Of a stretch of 64,000 nt of DNA, positions 1 through 7,544 are shown one piece after another; positions within the stretch are counted from its first letter, which is position 1, and every line of letters begins with the position of its first letter. The notes beneath the pieces were generated by a model. That model worked only from the letters and a program-made list of their open reading frames with translations, had not been told where the DNA came from and searched no databases. The stretch lies in assembly GCF_002754195.1 (NCBI RefSeq), contig NZ_PEEU01000001.1, positions 4,650,001-4,714,000 of the forward strand, in the 5' to 3' direction. The DNA comes from Flavobacterium sp. 9 (GTDB lineage: Bacteria; Bacteroidota; Bacteroidia; Flavobacteriales; Flavobacteriaceae). Made by a program: the position numbers and the translations under genes.

Positions 1-443
<443 letters not shown>

Positions 444-504
444 TTATAATCGTATCGCCGAGATTAAGCGATGTAAAGGTATAGTCGGCTCAAAATGAGC
501 GGAG

Positions 505-512
505 CAAATATA
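505..512 (-). promoter_or_regulatory. Putative -7 element of icd promoter
   Basis: Reads TATATTTG on the minus strand, a perfect match to the Bacteroidetes -7 consensus TAnnTTTG. It lies 74 bases upstream of the icd start, giving a leader of roughly 65 nt. No clear -33 TTG was found at the right distance. Confidence 0.5.
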
Positions 513-796
513 ATAAAAACAGTCCGAAAACGGTGTAGTTTTGATGAGAAATGCTGAAATTATCAGATTGTTATTTCGGACTCATTTAATTGCTAAATTG
601 GTGATTTTGGTATTAAAAAATTACAGTTTTGATGAATCTTAAGTAAAAGCAGAACATTTCGGAAAACGGAAATACTACAGTTGCTTAAAATCATTTTGGT
701 TTTGCTTGTTTTTGTATGAAAAATTGTATTTTTGACTAAAATGCAAAAGACATATAACAAATGTGAGATACATTGTTTAATATGTTTTTTACTTGT
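513..796. other. Intergenic region between icd and the XRE gene
   Basis: AT-rich sequence between the two divergent promoters. I see no ORF with family features, no strong hairpin and no repeat shared with the rest of the window. Confidence 0.5.
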
Positions 797-827
797 TGTT
801 TATTATTACGCTTAATCATTATCTTTG
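797..827 (+). promoter_or_regulatory. Promoter of XRE regulator, implying a near-leaderless mRNA
   Basis: TTG at 797-799 and TATCTTTG at 820-827 match the Bacteroidetes -33/-7 consensus with a 20-base spacer. The start codon at 832 is only 5 bases after the -7 element, so the expected transcription start coincides with the ATG. Confidence 0.5.
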
Positions 828-831
828 AATT

Positions 832-1245
832 ATGAGCACACTTACAAAACCAAATCATATAGGGCGAAAAATTAGCCGTATTCGTGAACTTCGTGATATG
901 AAGCAAGAAGCTTTGGCGCAGGCTTTAGGAACAAACCAACAAGCTATATCGGCTATTGAAAACAGTGAAACGATAGAGGAAGAAAAATTGGTAGAAATTG
1001 CAAAAGCTTTGGGAGTAAGTGTAGAAGCAATTAAAAATTTTTCAGAAGAAAATATGATTAGCTATTTTAATACTTTCCACGATAATAGTATCAATAACGG
1101 TCATTTGGGACATAATAATAATTGTACTTTCAATCCATTAGATAAATTAATTGAAACTTATCAGGAAAAAGAAAAGCTTTACGAACGTTTACTACAAGCT
1201 GAAAAAGACAAAATCGAATATTTGGAAAAACTATTAAAAAAATAG
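832..1245 (+). CDS. XRE-family helix-turn-helix regulator with C-terminal coiled coil
   Basis: A 137-residue protein. Residues about 12-68 form a classic Cro/C1-type HTH (RELRDMKQEALAQALG followed by NQQAISAIE), and the later segment LGVSVEAIKNF completes the five-helix fold. Residues about 75-100 are Asn/His-rich and low in helix propensity. Residues 103-137 (LIETYQEKEKLYERLLQ) look like an amphipathic coiled coil, probably for dimerisation. It should bind DNA as a repressor or activator; no target is evident. It stands alone, with its own promoter directly at the ATG and a terminator at 1270-1300. Such short HTH plus coiled-coil proteins are frequent single genes in Flavobacteriia. Confidence 0.8.
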   Translation: MSTLTKPNHIGRKISRIRELRDMKQEALAQALGTNQQAISAIENSETIEEEKLVEIAKALGVSVEAIKNFSEENMISYFNTFHDNSINNGHLGHNNNCTFNPLDKLIETYQEKEKLYERLLQAEKDKIEYLEKLLKK

Positions 1246-1269
1246 AAAACCAATCTTTCATTAAAATAC

Positions 1270-1300
1270 AAACCGATGCTTTAAGAGTGTCGGTTTTTTT
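1270..1300 (+). terminator. Rho-independent terminator of XRE gene
   Basis: A stem of AAACCGA (1270-1276) pairs with TCGGTTT (1290-1296), followed by T residues to 1300. It lies 25 bases after the stop codon. Confidence 0.75.
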
Positions 1301-1305
1301 ATTTT

Positions 1306-1402
1306 GGGCGTGCCCCGCCGAAAAAGGCGGGTCGGGCTATCCGCTGCAAGTCCTCGCACTTCCTTCGTCAGGCTGTGGGCTTTCCACTTCTATCCCTCAC
1401 GC
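1306..1402 (+). repeat. GC-rich palindromic intergenic element
   Basis: A conspicuous GC-rich block in AT-rich DNA that starts right after the terminator T run. It contains a CCCGCC/GGCGGG stem (about 1315-1332), then text including GGGCTATCCGCTGC and ends TATCCCTCACGC. Near-identical text is familiar to me from intergenic regions of many Flavobacteriia, where it is often mis-called as a small hypothetical protein. An open frame crosses it, but the coding potential is not credible. Confidence 0.5.
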
Positions 1403-1453
1403 AAACCGTAAAATGAGAAATTTTTGTTTATTAAGCGCGATTATCTCCACAAT

Positions 1454-1545
1454 CTTGTCATTTCGACGGAGGAGAAATCACACGCGGGATTCGGCAAAGA
1501 TTGGCGATTTTGATTGCGTCCCGCGTGTGATTTACTTCGTCTGTT
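1454..1545 (+). repeat. GTCATTTCGA repeat unit with long hairpin
   Basis: Starts TCTTGTCATTTCGACGGAGG and contains the inverted pair CACACGCGGGA / TCCCGCGTGTG around a segment with GATTGGCGATTTTGATTG. Related units occur at about 1770-1860, 1866-1976, 2040-2103, 22118-22165, 37752-37790 and 37880-37920. This is a dispersed, non-coding repeat family. Confidence 0.7.
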
Positions 1546-1555
1546 CGCTATCTTT

Positions 1556-1751
1556 TTTGTTCCATCGGAACATCTCATCGGTAATCAAATAAACACGGCA
1601 TTTTTGACGTTCCGTAGGAACGTTTGATTTTATAAATAATGACATCAAAAACACATACATATTAGACGCACAATTTGTCAAACGTCCTTACAGGACGATA
1701 TTTTTCACAATCTATTTTTTTTCTACCGATGAGATGTTCCGATGGAACAAA
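1556..1751. repeat. 196-bp element with perfect 28-bp terminal inverted repeats
   Basis: The left arm (1556-1583) and right arm (1724-1751) are exact reverse complements, each containing GTTCCATCGGAACATCTC or its complement. Inside lie further short palindromes, ACGTTCC/GGAACGT near 1607-1625 and CGTCC/GGACG near 1683-1697. It has no ORF. The architecture resembles REP/BIME or MITE-like elements. Confidence 0.7.
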
Positions 1752-1764
1752 TTGTTGCTGATTA

Positions 1765-2110
1765 CTCAATCTTGTCATTTCGACCGAAGGGAGAAATCAC
1801 ACTCGGGATTCGGTAAAGATTGGCGATTTTGATTGCGTCCCGAAGCTCGACAGTAATCCGTAGAGTTTGTCATTTCGAGGAACGAGAAATCTTCGTAAGA
1901 AACTCGGCAAAGATTGACGACTTTAGGAACGGAGTTACTCACGAAGATTTCTCCTCCGTCGAAATGACAAGATTAAGCTGATAAAATCCGTTTTAATCCG
2001 TGTTTTCGCAAAGCGAATCCGCGTCATCCGCGTTCAATATTGTCGCCAATCTTTGCCGAATCCCGCGTATGATTTCTCCCTTCAGTCGAAATGACAAGAT
2101 TGCGAATATT
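1765..2110. repeat. Mosaic of GTCATTTCGA-type repeats
   Basis: Several partial repeat units in both orientations: direct GTCATTTCGA at about 1776 and 1868, inverted TCGAAATGAC near 1960 and 2087. Near 1984-2075 is a module reading AAAATCCG, then GTGTTTTCGC, then GCGTCATCCGCG, which recurs at 37797-37907. No gene is supported here. Confidence 0.65.
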
Positions 2111-2117
2111 TAGATAA

Positions 2118-2339
2118 CGTAAACCTTTGTCAAAGTTTAAAACTTTGACAAAGGTATTCACGGTTCTATTTGACAGAGCAAGAAAGCCAAAACTAAACGA
2201 AAATATTGTTATGAAAACAATTGCCCTAGCCCCGATAGTCCCGAAGTGTCGGGAGAAAATCCTTTTGTGCCGGTCCCGAGGCTTCGGGAGGCACAAAAGA
2301 TTGAAACGTCCCGAGACTTCGGGAGCGGGATTAGCTCCT
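2118..2339 (-). ncRNA. Structured repeat element, copy A (possible Flavobacteria ncRNA)
   Basis: On the minus strand it begins AGGAGCTAATCCCG and passes through TTTCAATCTTTTGTGCC, a variable loop, GGCACAAAAGGATTTTCTCC and ATCGGGGCTAG. It ends with the 33-bp palindrome at 2123-2155 (ACCTTTGTCAAAG and its complement). Copy B at 37506-37737 shares the same order of blocks, but its central stem is ACTTTTT/AAAAAGT instead of GTGCC/GGCAC. The helix is therefore kept while the sequence changes. It may correspond to a described Flavobacteria RNA family such as Flavo-1, but I cannot verify that here. Confidence 0.5.
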
Positions 2340-2376
2340 GAAAAAGATCACGCAAAATATTTTAAAAATCAGGCAC

Positions 2377-2415
2377 AAAAAAAACTCGTTTCAAATAAAT
2401 GAAACGAGCTTTTTT
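2377..2415 (-). terminator. Terminator of rplS
   Basis: A 9-bp stem CTCGTTTCA (2385-2393) / TGAAACGAG (2400-2408) with an AATAAA loop. T runs lie on both sides (A run 2377-2384, T run 2410-2415), so it can act in both directions. Confidence 0.85.
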
Positions 2416-2434
2416 ATAACAAAGAGATAAATGA

Positions 2435-2785
2435 TTATCTTCTTTTATCTTTAATCTTAGCTTTTTTACCAGTAAGTTCTCTGAAGTAGAAAATTCTAGC
2501 TCTACGTACAGCTCCTTTTTTGTTGATTTCAATTTTCTGTAAAGCTGGTAAGTTTACTGGGAAGATACGCTCAACTCCAATTGCACCTGACATTTTACGG
2601 ATAGTAAAAGTTTCTGTGTTACCAGAACCTCTTCTTTGAATAACAACTCCTTTGAAAAACTGAGTTCTTGTTTTTTCACCCTCTTTAATTTCGTAGAAAA
2701 CTGTGATAGTATCTCCAGCTCCAAAAACAGGGAAATCTTTTTTAGCAACTAATTCGGTTTGAACGAATTTCATTAAATCTGCCAT
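2435..2785 (-). CDS. rplS: 50S ribosomal protein L19
   Basis: A 116-residue bL19, the usual length. The hallmark text is FGAGDTITVFYEIKEGEKTR, then FKGVVIQRRGSG and FTIRKMSGAIGVERIFP. L19 sits at the 30S-50S interface of the ribosome. In many bacteria rplS directly follows trmD. Here trmD is 2.4 kb upstream with two unrelated genes between, and rplS has its own TACATTTG promoter element (2859-2866) with a leader of about 70 nt. A strong terminator follows. Confidence 0.97.
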   Translation of the reverse strand: MADLMKFVQTELVAKKDFPVFGAGDTITVFYEIKEGEKTRTQFFKGVVIQRRGSGNTETFTIRKMSGAIGVERIFPVNLPALQKIEINKKGAVRRARIFYFRELTGKKAKIKDKRR

Positions 2786-2858
2786 GATATCTTATAATTA
2801 TGGTTTTTATATAGAGCAACATTCACGGATCTCGCCAGAGGTTAGTCTAATTCGGGTG

Positions 2859-2866
2859 CAAATGTA
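2859..2866 (-). promoter_or_regulatory. Putative -7 element for rplS
   Basis: TACATTTG on the minus strand, 74 bases before the rplS start, matching TAnnTTTG. It supports independent transcription of rplS after the operon was split. Confidence 0.5.
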
Positions 2867-2944
2867 GAAAATAATTATGAATTATAAATTGTTAATTGTA
2901 AATTATTTTAAGTTGTTGATAAAATGGCTGTTAAGGTGTTTTTT

Positions 2945-3028
2945 TGTTTCAGGTTTCAAGTTTCAAGTTTCCTGCATTACGCAATCCAAACTTGAAACCT
3001 GAAACAAAAGAAACCTGAAACAAAAAAT
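2945..3028. repeat. TTTCAGG/CCTGAAA-type inverted repeat
   Basis: GTTTCAGGTTTCAAGTTTC followed 30 bases later by AACTTGAAACCTGAAAC forms a long hairpin just downstream of the minus-strand deiminase gene. It may act as its terminator. Related sequence occurs at 48137-48230 and 55873-55903. Confidence 0.6.
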
Positions 3029-3030
3029 TT

Positions 3031-4152
3031 TTATCTTGGTTGCTGTTGTGTAACGCAATGAATCATTCCTCCATTTGCATATAAATTGCGAACATCAATA
3101 CCAATTACTTTTCTGGAAGGATACAAATTCTGAATCAATTGATTTGCAACGGCGTCATTTGGATCATTGTAATTAGGAACTAAAACAACGGTATTTCCAA
3201 TATAATAGTTTACATAAGAGCCTTTGTAGCCTAATTTTTTGCCATAAGTTGTTACAACATCATTCTTAGACAATGGCAGTTTTACAAAAGTATAATTTTT
3301 GCCATTTATGTCTTTTGAATTGTACAGAGTTGTAACGTCATTTTCTGGAACTTCCCAATACAACAAATCGTTTTCATTCATGGTTACGATTGTGTTTGTG
3401 TTGCCAAAACGTGCAAAACCATCAATGTGCATGTCTGTAATTTCTCTTCCTGCTTTTCCGTCAAGCCAAATAAAATGTGTTATTCCTAAATACTTTCTAA
3501 AATTTGCTTCGGCTTGTTGCTGCGTCATTCCGGGATTACGATTCGAATTTAATATCGCGCTTTTGGTGGCTAATAAAGTTCCGTTTCCGTCTATTTCTAC
3601 AGCGCCGCCTTCATTAATCATTATGCTATTTAAATCTACAATTGTCGTTTTTTGATCTTTTGCAATTTGCGAAGGGATAGTATTGCAATTTTTGAAAGCT
3701 GCTTTTTTGCCCCAACCATTAAATCCCCAATCCTGAATTACCAATTGATTGTTTTTGTCTTTTACATAAATAGGGCCATTATCTCTGATCCAAACATCGT
3801 CGGTTTTAAAAATTTTAAATTCTATAGTTGCTAAAGAAACCTTTGCATTTTTCAATAACTCAGTAATTCTGTTTTTTTCAGTTGTATCGTAGGCAATTAT
3901 ATGAACTTTTTCGCTTGTTGCTAATGATTTCGTCATGGCAATCCACGTTGTATCTAAATCATTTCGATAATCAATTCCATATTGATATTGATGTGGCCAT
4001 TGAAGCCAAGTTCCTTCATGTGGTGCCGATTCTTCGGGCATTGTATACATAATTTCGGTATTTTTTGATTCATCCGGTTTTGCTATTGCTTCGTCTTGCT
4101 GACAAGAAGAGAATAGAGGCAATAATAATAGGGTTAGAAATAATTTATTCAT
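3031..4152 (-). CDS. Agmatine deiminase / bacterial peptidylarginine deiminase family lipoprotein
   Basis: A 373-residue protein. The N-terminus MNKLFLTLLLLPLFSSC is a lipoprotein signal with the acylated Cys at 17, so the enzyme is probably membrane-anchored, unlike cytosolic AguA. The family hydrolyses the guanidino group of agmatine (to N-carbamoylputrescine) or of peptidyl-arginine. Diagnostic motifs are DVWIRDNGPIYV, NEGGAVEIDGNGTLL, DMHIDGFARF and the C-terminal NGGMIHC, whose Cys (366) is the expected nucleophile. It has its own TACATTTG promoter (4209-4216) and lies between trmD and rplS. The substrate is not settled: no carbamoylputrescine hydrolase gene is nearby. Confidence 0.85.
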   Translation of the reverse strand: MNKLFLTLLLLPLFSSCQQDEAIAKPDESKNTEIMYTMPEESAPHEGTWLQWPHQYQYGIDYRNDLDTTWIAMTKSLATSEKVHIIAYDTTEKNRITELLKNAKVSLATIEFKIFKTDDVWIRDNGPIYVKDKNNQLVIQDWGFNGWGKKAAFKNCNTIPSQIAKDQKTTIVDLNSIMINEGGAVEIDGNGTLLATKSAILNSNRNPGMTQQQAEANFRKYLGITHFIWLDGKAGREITDMHIDGFARFGNTNTIVTMNENDLLYWEVPENDVTTLYNSKDINGKNYTFVKLPLSKNDVVTTYGKKLGYKGSYVNYYIGNTVVLVPNYNDPNDAVANQLIQNLYPSRKVIGIDVRNLYANGGMIHCVTQQQPR

Positions 4153-4208
4153 CTTAGTTGTTGTTAATTAAGTGTTTAGTGTCATTTTATACCGGTATTT
4201 TGACAGTA

Positions 4209-4216
4209 CAAATGTA
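4209..4216 (-). promoter_or_regulatory. Putative -7 element for the deiminase gene
   Basis: TACATTTG on the minus strand, 57 bases upstream of the start codon, matching TAnnTTTG. Confidence 0.45.
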
Positions 4217-4256
4217 TTTCTAAAGTATAATTGCACAGTTGTCCAAAATGGACAAG

Positions 4257-5081
4257 TTAAAGAAGAGGAATAAAAATCGCCGTAAGATAATTTGATGGAG
4301 TATCGCAATTTCCGTTGTTTGTAATATAATGTTCAATTACAGGCAAATGAGAGAACTCGAAATTGTTGTTTAAAAACCATTTTCCGAAGATTTGCTGATA
4401 TGTATCTTCTAAGGTTTCGTAACATCCATGATGAAAAAAACGAGCATATCGACCTCCAAAAATCTTTTTTATCGGAAGGTTTTTAGTGATAGTTTCCGTA
4501 ACAATGCAAGCTTCGTAAGTACATTTAGTTTTTTCGGTAATCACAATATCATCTGTTATAATGCCGAAGAAATCTGTAATAGGTTCAGAAAATTCATTTT
4601 GTAATAGCGTATCCCAAAGATTTTCTATTTCCGGATTGATATAAGAAGTTTTACAACTGGAATAATAAACTGTTTTTTCGGGAATAAAAAGAATCTCAGG
4701 TTCTAAAACAGGAGAAATAGTTTGTTGCGGATGAACGTCGTTTAATAAAAGTTCCTTTTGATTTCGCGCAACAGAAGGCGAACAATTGAAATGTTTTTTG
4801 AAAGTTTTCGAAAAAGACTGCACATCGGCAAATCCTACTTCAAGCGCAATATCTGAAATTGGCGCATTCGAATACAAAAGTTTTTTATAGCCGTTTTCTA
4901 TTTTCAATCGGGTTTGATAAGCGCCAATTGTTTCCTTAAATAAAGAATAAAAAACGCGTTGCAAATTTCGATAAGAGTAACTGGAAATATCTTCAAGAGA
5001 ACTTATTGAGATGACTTGATTGTAATTCATCTCAATAAAATTCCGTGTATTGTAAATACGTTTTAGATTAAAATCACTCAT
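4257..5081 (-). CDS. AraC-family regulator with GyrI-like effector domain
   Basis: A 274-residue protein. Residues about 5-105 hold the two HTH motifs of an AraC/XylS DNA-binding domain (YRNLQRVFYSLFKETIGAYQ, then IALEVGFADVQSFSKTFKKH). Residues about 125-274 resemble the GyrI-like/Rob C-terminal small-molecule-binding domain (ending PSNYLTAIFIPLL). The DNA-binding domain comes first, as in Rob and SoxS-like regulators. It lies upstream of the deiminase gene on the same strand, with a 104-bp gap, and could regulate it; that is inference. Short TTCAGTATTCAG repeats lie just upstream. Confidence 0.85.
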   Translation of the reverse strand: MSDFNLKRIYNTRNFIEMNYNQVISISSLEDISSYSYRNLQRVFYSLFKETIGAYQTRLKIENGYKKLLYSNAPISDIALEVGFADVQSFSKTFKKHFNCSPSVARNQKELLLNDVHPQQTISPVLEPEILFIPEKTVYYSSCKTSYINPEIENLWDTLLQNEFSEPITDFFGIITDDIVITEKTKCTYEACIVTETITKNLPIKKIFGGRYARFFHHGCYETLEDTYQQIFGKWFLNNNFEFSHLPVIEHYITNNGNCDTPSNYLTAIFIPLL

Positions 5082-5090
5082 TATTTTCTA

Positions 5091-5166
5091 GTATTCAGTG
5101 TTCAGTATTTTAGTGTTCAGTATTCGACATGATAAGACTGAATACTAAAAAAAACTGAATACTGAC
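5091..5166. repeat. TTCAGTATT / AATACTGAA inverted repeat
   Basis: TAGTATTCAGTGTTCAGTATT on the left and ACTGAATACTAAAAAAAACT on the right make an imperfect palindrome between trmD and the AraC gene. It could serve as a terminator for trmD. Similar text appears at about 15221-15241 and 20562-20625. Confidence 0.5.
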
Positions 5167-5174
5167 CACTTTTT

Positions 5175-5855
5175 CTAATGTCCTTCAAGCAAATCAGGTC
5201 TTCTGTTCTTTGTATGTTCAAAAGCCATATCCTCACGCCATTTGTCAATTTTAGCAAAGTGACCGCTTGTTAAAACCTCAGGAACTTTCCATCCTTTATA
5301 ATCTGCAGGTCTTGTATATATAGGTCCTGAAAGTAAATTATCCTGAAAACTATCTGTTAATGCTGAAGTTTCATCGCTTAAAACACCAGGAATTAATCTA
5401 ATTAAAGCGTCTGATAAAACCAAAGCGCCTAATTCTCCACCAGATAAAACATAATCACCAATCGAAATTTCTTTCGTAATAAAATGATCACGAACGCGCT
5501 GATCTACACCTTTATAATGTCCGCATAAAATGATAATGTTTTCATACATCGACATTGTATTGGCCATTTTTTGGTTCAAAGTTTCCCCGTCTGGCGACAT
5601 ATAAATGATCTCGTCGTATTCACGTTCGCTTTTCAAATGTGTGATACAAGCGTCAATTGGCTGAACAGTCATAACCATTCCGGCGCCTCCTCCAAAAGGA
5701 TAATCGTCGACACTTTTTTGTTTGTTCGTAGTATAATCACGTAAATTATGAAAATGAACTTCAACCAGACCTTTGTCTATGGCGCGTTTCATGATCGAAG
5801 CCTCAAACGGACTTTTTAATAATTCCGGCAAAATCGTTATAATATCAATTCGCAT
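5175..5855 (-). CDS. trmD: tRNA (guanine-N1-)-methyltransferase
   Basis: A 226-residue SPOUT methyltransferase that methylates G37 of tRNAs using S-adenosylmethionine, preventing +1 frameshifting. The starting sequence [20 protein letters not shown] and the knot-forming motifs [25 protein letters not shown] and [12 protein letters not shown] are diagnostic. The length is normal. A TATCTTTG promoter element lies 28 bases upstream (5883-5890). The usual neighbour rplS has been separated from it. Confidence 0.97.
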   Translation of the reverse strand: MRIDIITILPELLKSPFEASIMKRAIDKGLVEVHFHNLRDYTTNKQKSVDDYPFGGGAGMVMTVQPIDACITHLKSEREYDEIIYMSPDGETLNQKMANTMSMYENIIILCGHYKGVDQRVRDHFITKEISIGDYVLSGGELGALVLSDALIRLIPGVLSDETSALTDSFQDNLLSGPIYTRPADYKGWKVPEVLTSGHFAKIDKWREDMAFEHTKNRRPDLLEGH

Positions 5856-5882
5856 TTTTTTTCTTCAAATAGTTCTAAGCGG

Positions 5883-5890
5883 CAAAGATA
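5883..5890 (-). promoter_or_regulatory. Putative -7 element for trmD
   Basis: TATCTTTG on the minus strand, matching TAnnTTTG, giving a leader of about 20 nt. Confidence 0.5.
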
Positions 5891-6078
5891 CAAAGTTAAT
5901 ATTTGAGAATTTTAAGATTTTAAAATTCAAATAATTGCTGTCTAAAAATTTGTAAAAGATAATCGATTGTTTTTTAATTTGTTTATAATCAGATTGATGT
6001 GATTGTTGTTATTGTGAGTTTTGGAGTAATTTTAGTATATTTAAAATGTTTTTTAGAATAATTTAAAACTAAAATAAG

Positions 6079-6540
6079 ATGAGAAAAATAATAATCGTTG
6101 TTGCAGTTTTTATTTTTATTTCCTGTAATAACCAAAATCAGTCAAAAATGATAGATACTAGTCGGAATGAAAAATTGATAAAACAATACTTTGATTATTT
6201 TAATAATCATGATTGGAAAAAGATGTCGGAAATGTATATAGAAACGGCAGAATTCAAAGATCCATCTTTTGGAAAAGGAATTGTAAAACAATCGCGTAAA
6301 CAAACGGAAGATAAATATGCTGAACTGAATAAAATTTTCCCTGATTTACATGATAAAGTAATTCAGATTTATGCTTCCGGAGAAAATCATATTATTGTAG
6401 AGTTTATTTCGACTGGAACCGCGCCTGATAATTCAAAATTAGAATTGCCTATTTGTACTATTTTCACAATTGACAACGGATTAATTACCAAAGATTTTAC
6501 GTATTTCGATAATTTTGAAGCAGATACAACCAAGAAATAG
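6079..6540 (+). CDS. NTF2/SnoaL-like domain lipoprotein
   Basis: A 153-residue protein with a short lipoprotein signal (MRKIIIVVAVFIFISC, Cys16). The rest resembles the NTF2-like/SnoaL cone fold: the motif LIKQYFDYFNNHDWKKMSEMY starts the domain, followed by EFKDPSFGKG and a C-terminal sheet region ending TKDFTYFDNFEA. Such proteins bind or isomerise small polyketide-like molecules, but many have no known function. It is probably anchored in a membrane facing the periplasm. It precedes a second small lipoprotein, with a 92-bp gap. Confidence 0.7.
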   Translation: MRKIIIVVAVFIFISCNNQNQSKMIDTSRNEKLIKQYFDYFNNHDWKKMSEMYIETAEFKDPSFGKGIVKQSRKQTEDKYAELNKIFPDLHDKVIQIYASGENHIIVEFISTGTAPDNSKLELPICTIFTIDNGLITKDFTYFDNFEADTTKK

Positions 6541-6632
6541 ATATTGGAAAAAGATTAAAAAATATTTGACAGAAAAAATCAAAGTAGAAAATTAGAATAG
6601 TTGTTTTTTCAATATATTTAACAAAAAAGTAG

Positions 6633-7538
6633 ATGAAGAAAATAGCTATTCTTATTTTTATAATATTCTGTTCCTGTAATAAAGAAAAAGCAAAAGAAAC
6701 TCCAAGAAAGATTCCAAAAGAAACTCCTGCGGAAGCTTCATATTTTAAGAAAATCAAAAGTAATGACGTTAAATTGCCTACACCAGTTTATGGAGATTGG
6801 TTGCATTCTCGTAAAGAAAAAGGACAAACTTTTGAGCAATATTTTAGATCCAATCATATCGTTCCAACAAAAGAGGCGAACATTATTTACATTCGACCGA
6901 TTGGGAATTTTACTTCTTTGCAAAAGAAACAAATTCAGCTTACAAATGAATATTTAGAAATTTACTTTCAATTAAAAACAAAAACTTTAGAGCCTATTTC
7001 GAATGATGTAGTTCCAAATTCTTCTAGAAGGATGATGTCTGATCATGAACAGTTATTGGCAGGTTATCTTTTAAATGATGTTTTAAAAGAAGAAGAACCG
7101 GTAAACAGAATTGCTTTAATGGGACTTTCAGAACTGGATTTGTATCCTAAACCGGAATGGAATTATGTTTTTGGATTGGCTTCTTATCGTGATAAAGTTG
7201 GCGTGAGTTCAATTTACAGATTACAGGATGGGAAATTAACAGCTGAAAATTTTAATCTGTGTTTGTCACGATTGCTAAAAATAAGCTCTCACGAAATTGG
7301 ACATATGTTTGGTTTGCATCATTGTACGAATGCAAATTGTGTTATGAATGGTACGAATAGTATGGATGAAACGGACAGACATTCGATAAGATTATGTTCT
7401 GTTTGTCAAAGAAAATTGAATTCTTGCATTCCATATGATAATAAAAAAAGATTAACGGATTTAGAAAAATATTTTAAAAAGAATGGCTTAAGTGATGAAT
7501 CTGAATTGATGAAAAAAGACATTACAGTGATTCAATAA
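6633..7538 (+). CDS. Archaemetzincin-like zinc metalloprotease, lipoprotein
   Basis: A 301-residue protein with a lipobox (IIFCSC, Cys15). The motif HEIGHMFGLHHC at residues 220-231, followed by C236-V-M238 and a CSVC pair at 255-258, matches the archaemetzincin (peptidase M54) signature, in which a HExxHxxG zinc site is followed by a structural Cys4 zinc site. The family consists of putative aminopeptidases or metallopeptidases. Archaeal and human members are cytosolic, so the lipoprotein anchor here is noteworthy. It is followed after 6 bp by the FMN reductase gene, suggesting an operon that may run to 9383. Confidence 0.8.
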   Translation: MKKIAILIFIIFCSCNKEKAKETPRKIPKETPAEASYFKKIKSNDVKLPTPVYGDWLHSRKEKGQTFEQYFRSNHIVPTKEANIIYIRPIGNFTSLQKKQIQLTNEYLEIYFQLKTKTLEPISNDVVPNSSRRMMSDHEQLLAGYLLNDVLKEEEPVNRIALMGLSELDLYPKPEWNYVFGLASYRDKVGVSSIYRLQDGKLTAENFNLCLSRLLKISSHEIGHMFGLHHCTNANCVMNGTNSMDETDRHSIRLCSVCQRKLNSCIPYDNKKRLTDLEKYFKKNGLSDESELMKKDITVIQ

Positions 7539-7544
7539 ACGGAA

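Noticed and set aside
1287..1592. Open frame of 101 codons in repeat DNA
   Set aside because: It runs through the terminator, the GC-rich block and the GTCATTTCGA repeats and has no credible protein features.
2127..2402. Open frame across copy A of the structured element
   Set aside because: Its translation is just the palindromes read in frame; the conserved feature is the hairpin, not codons.
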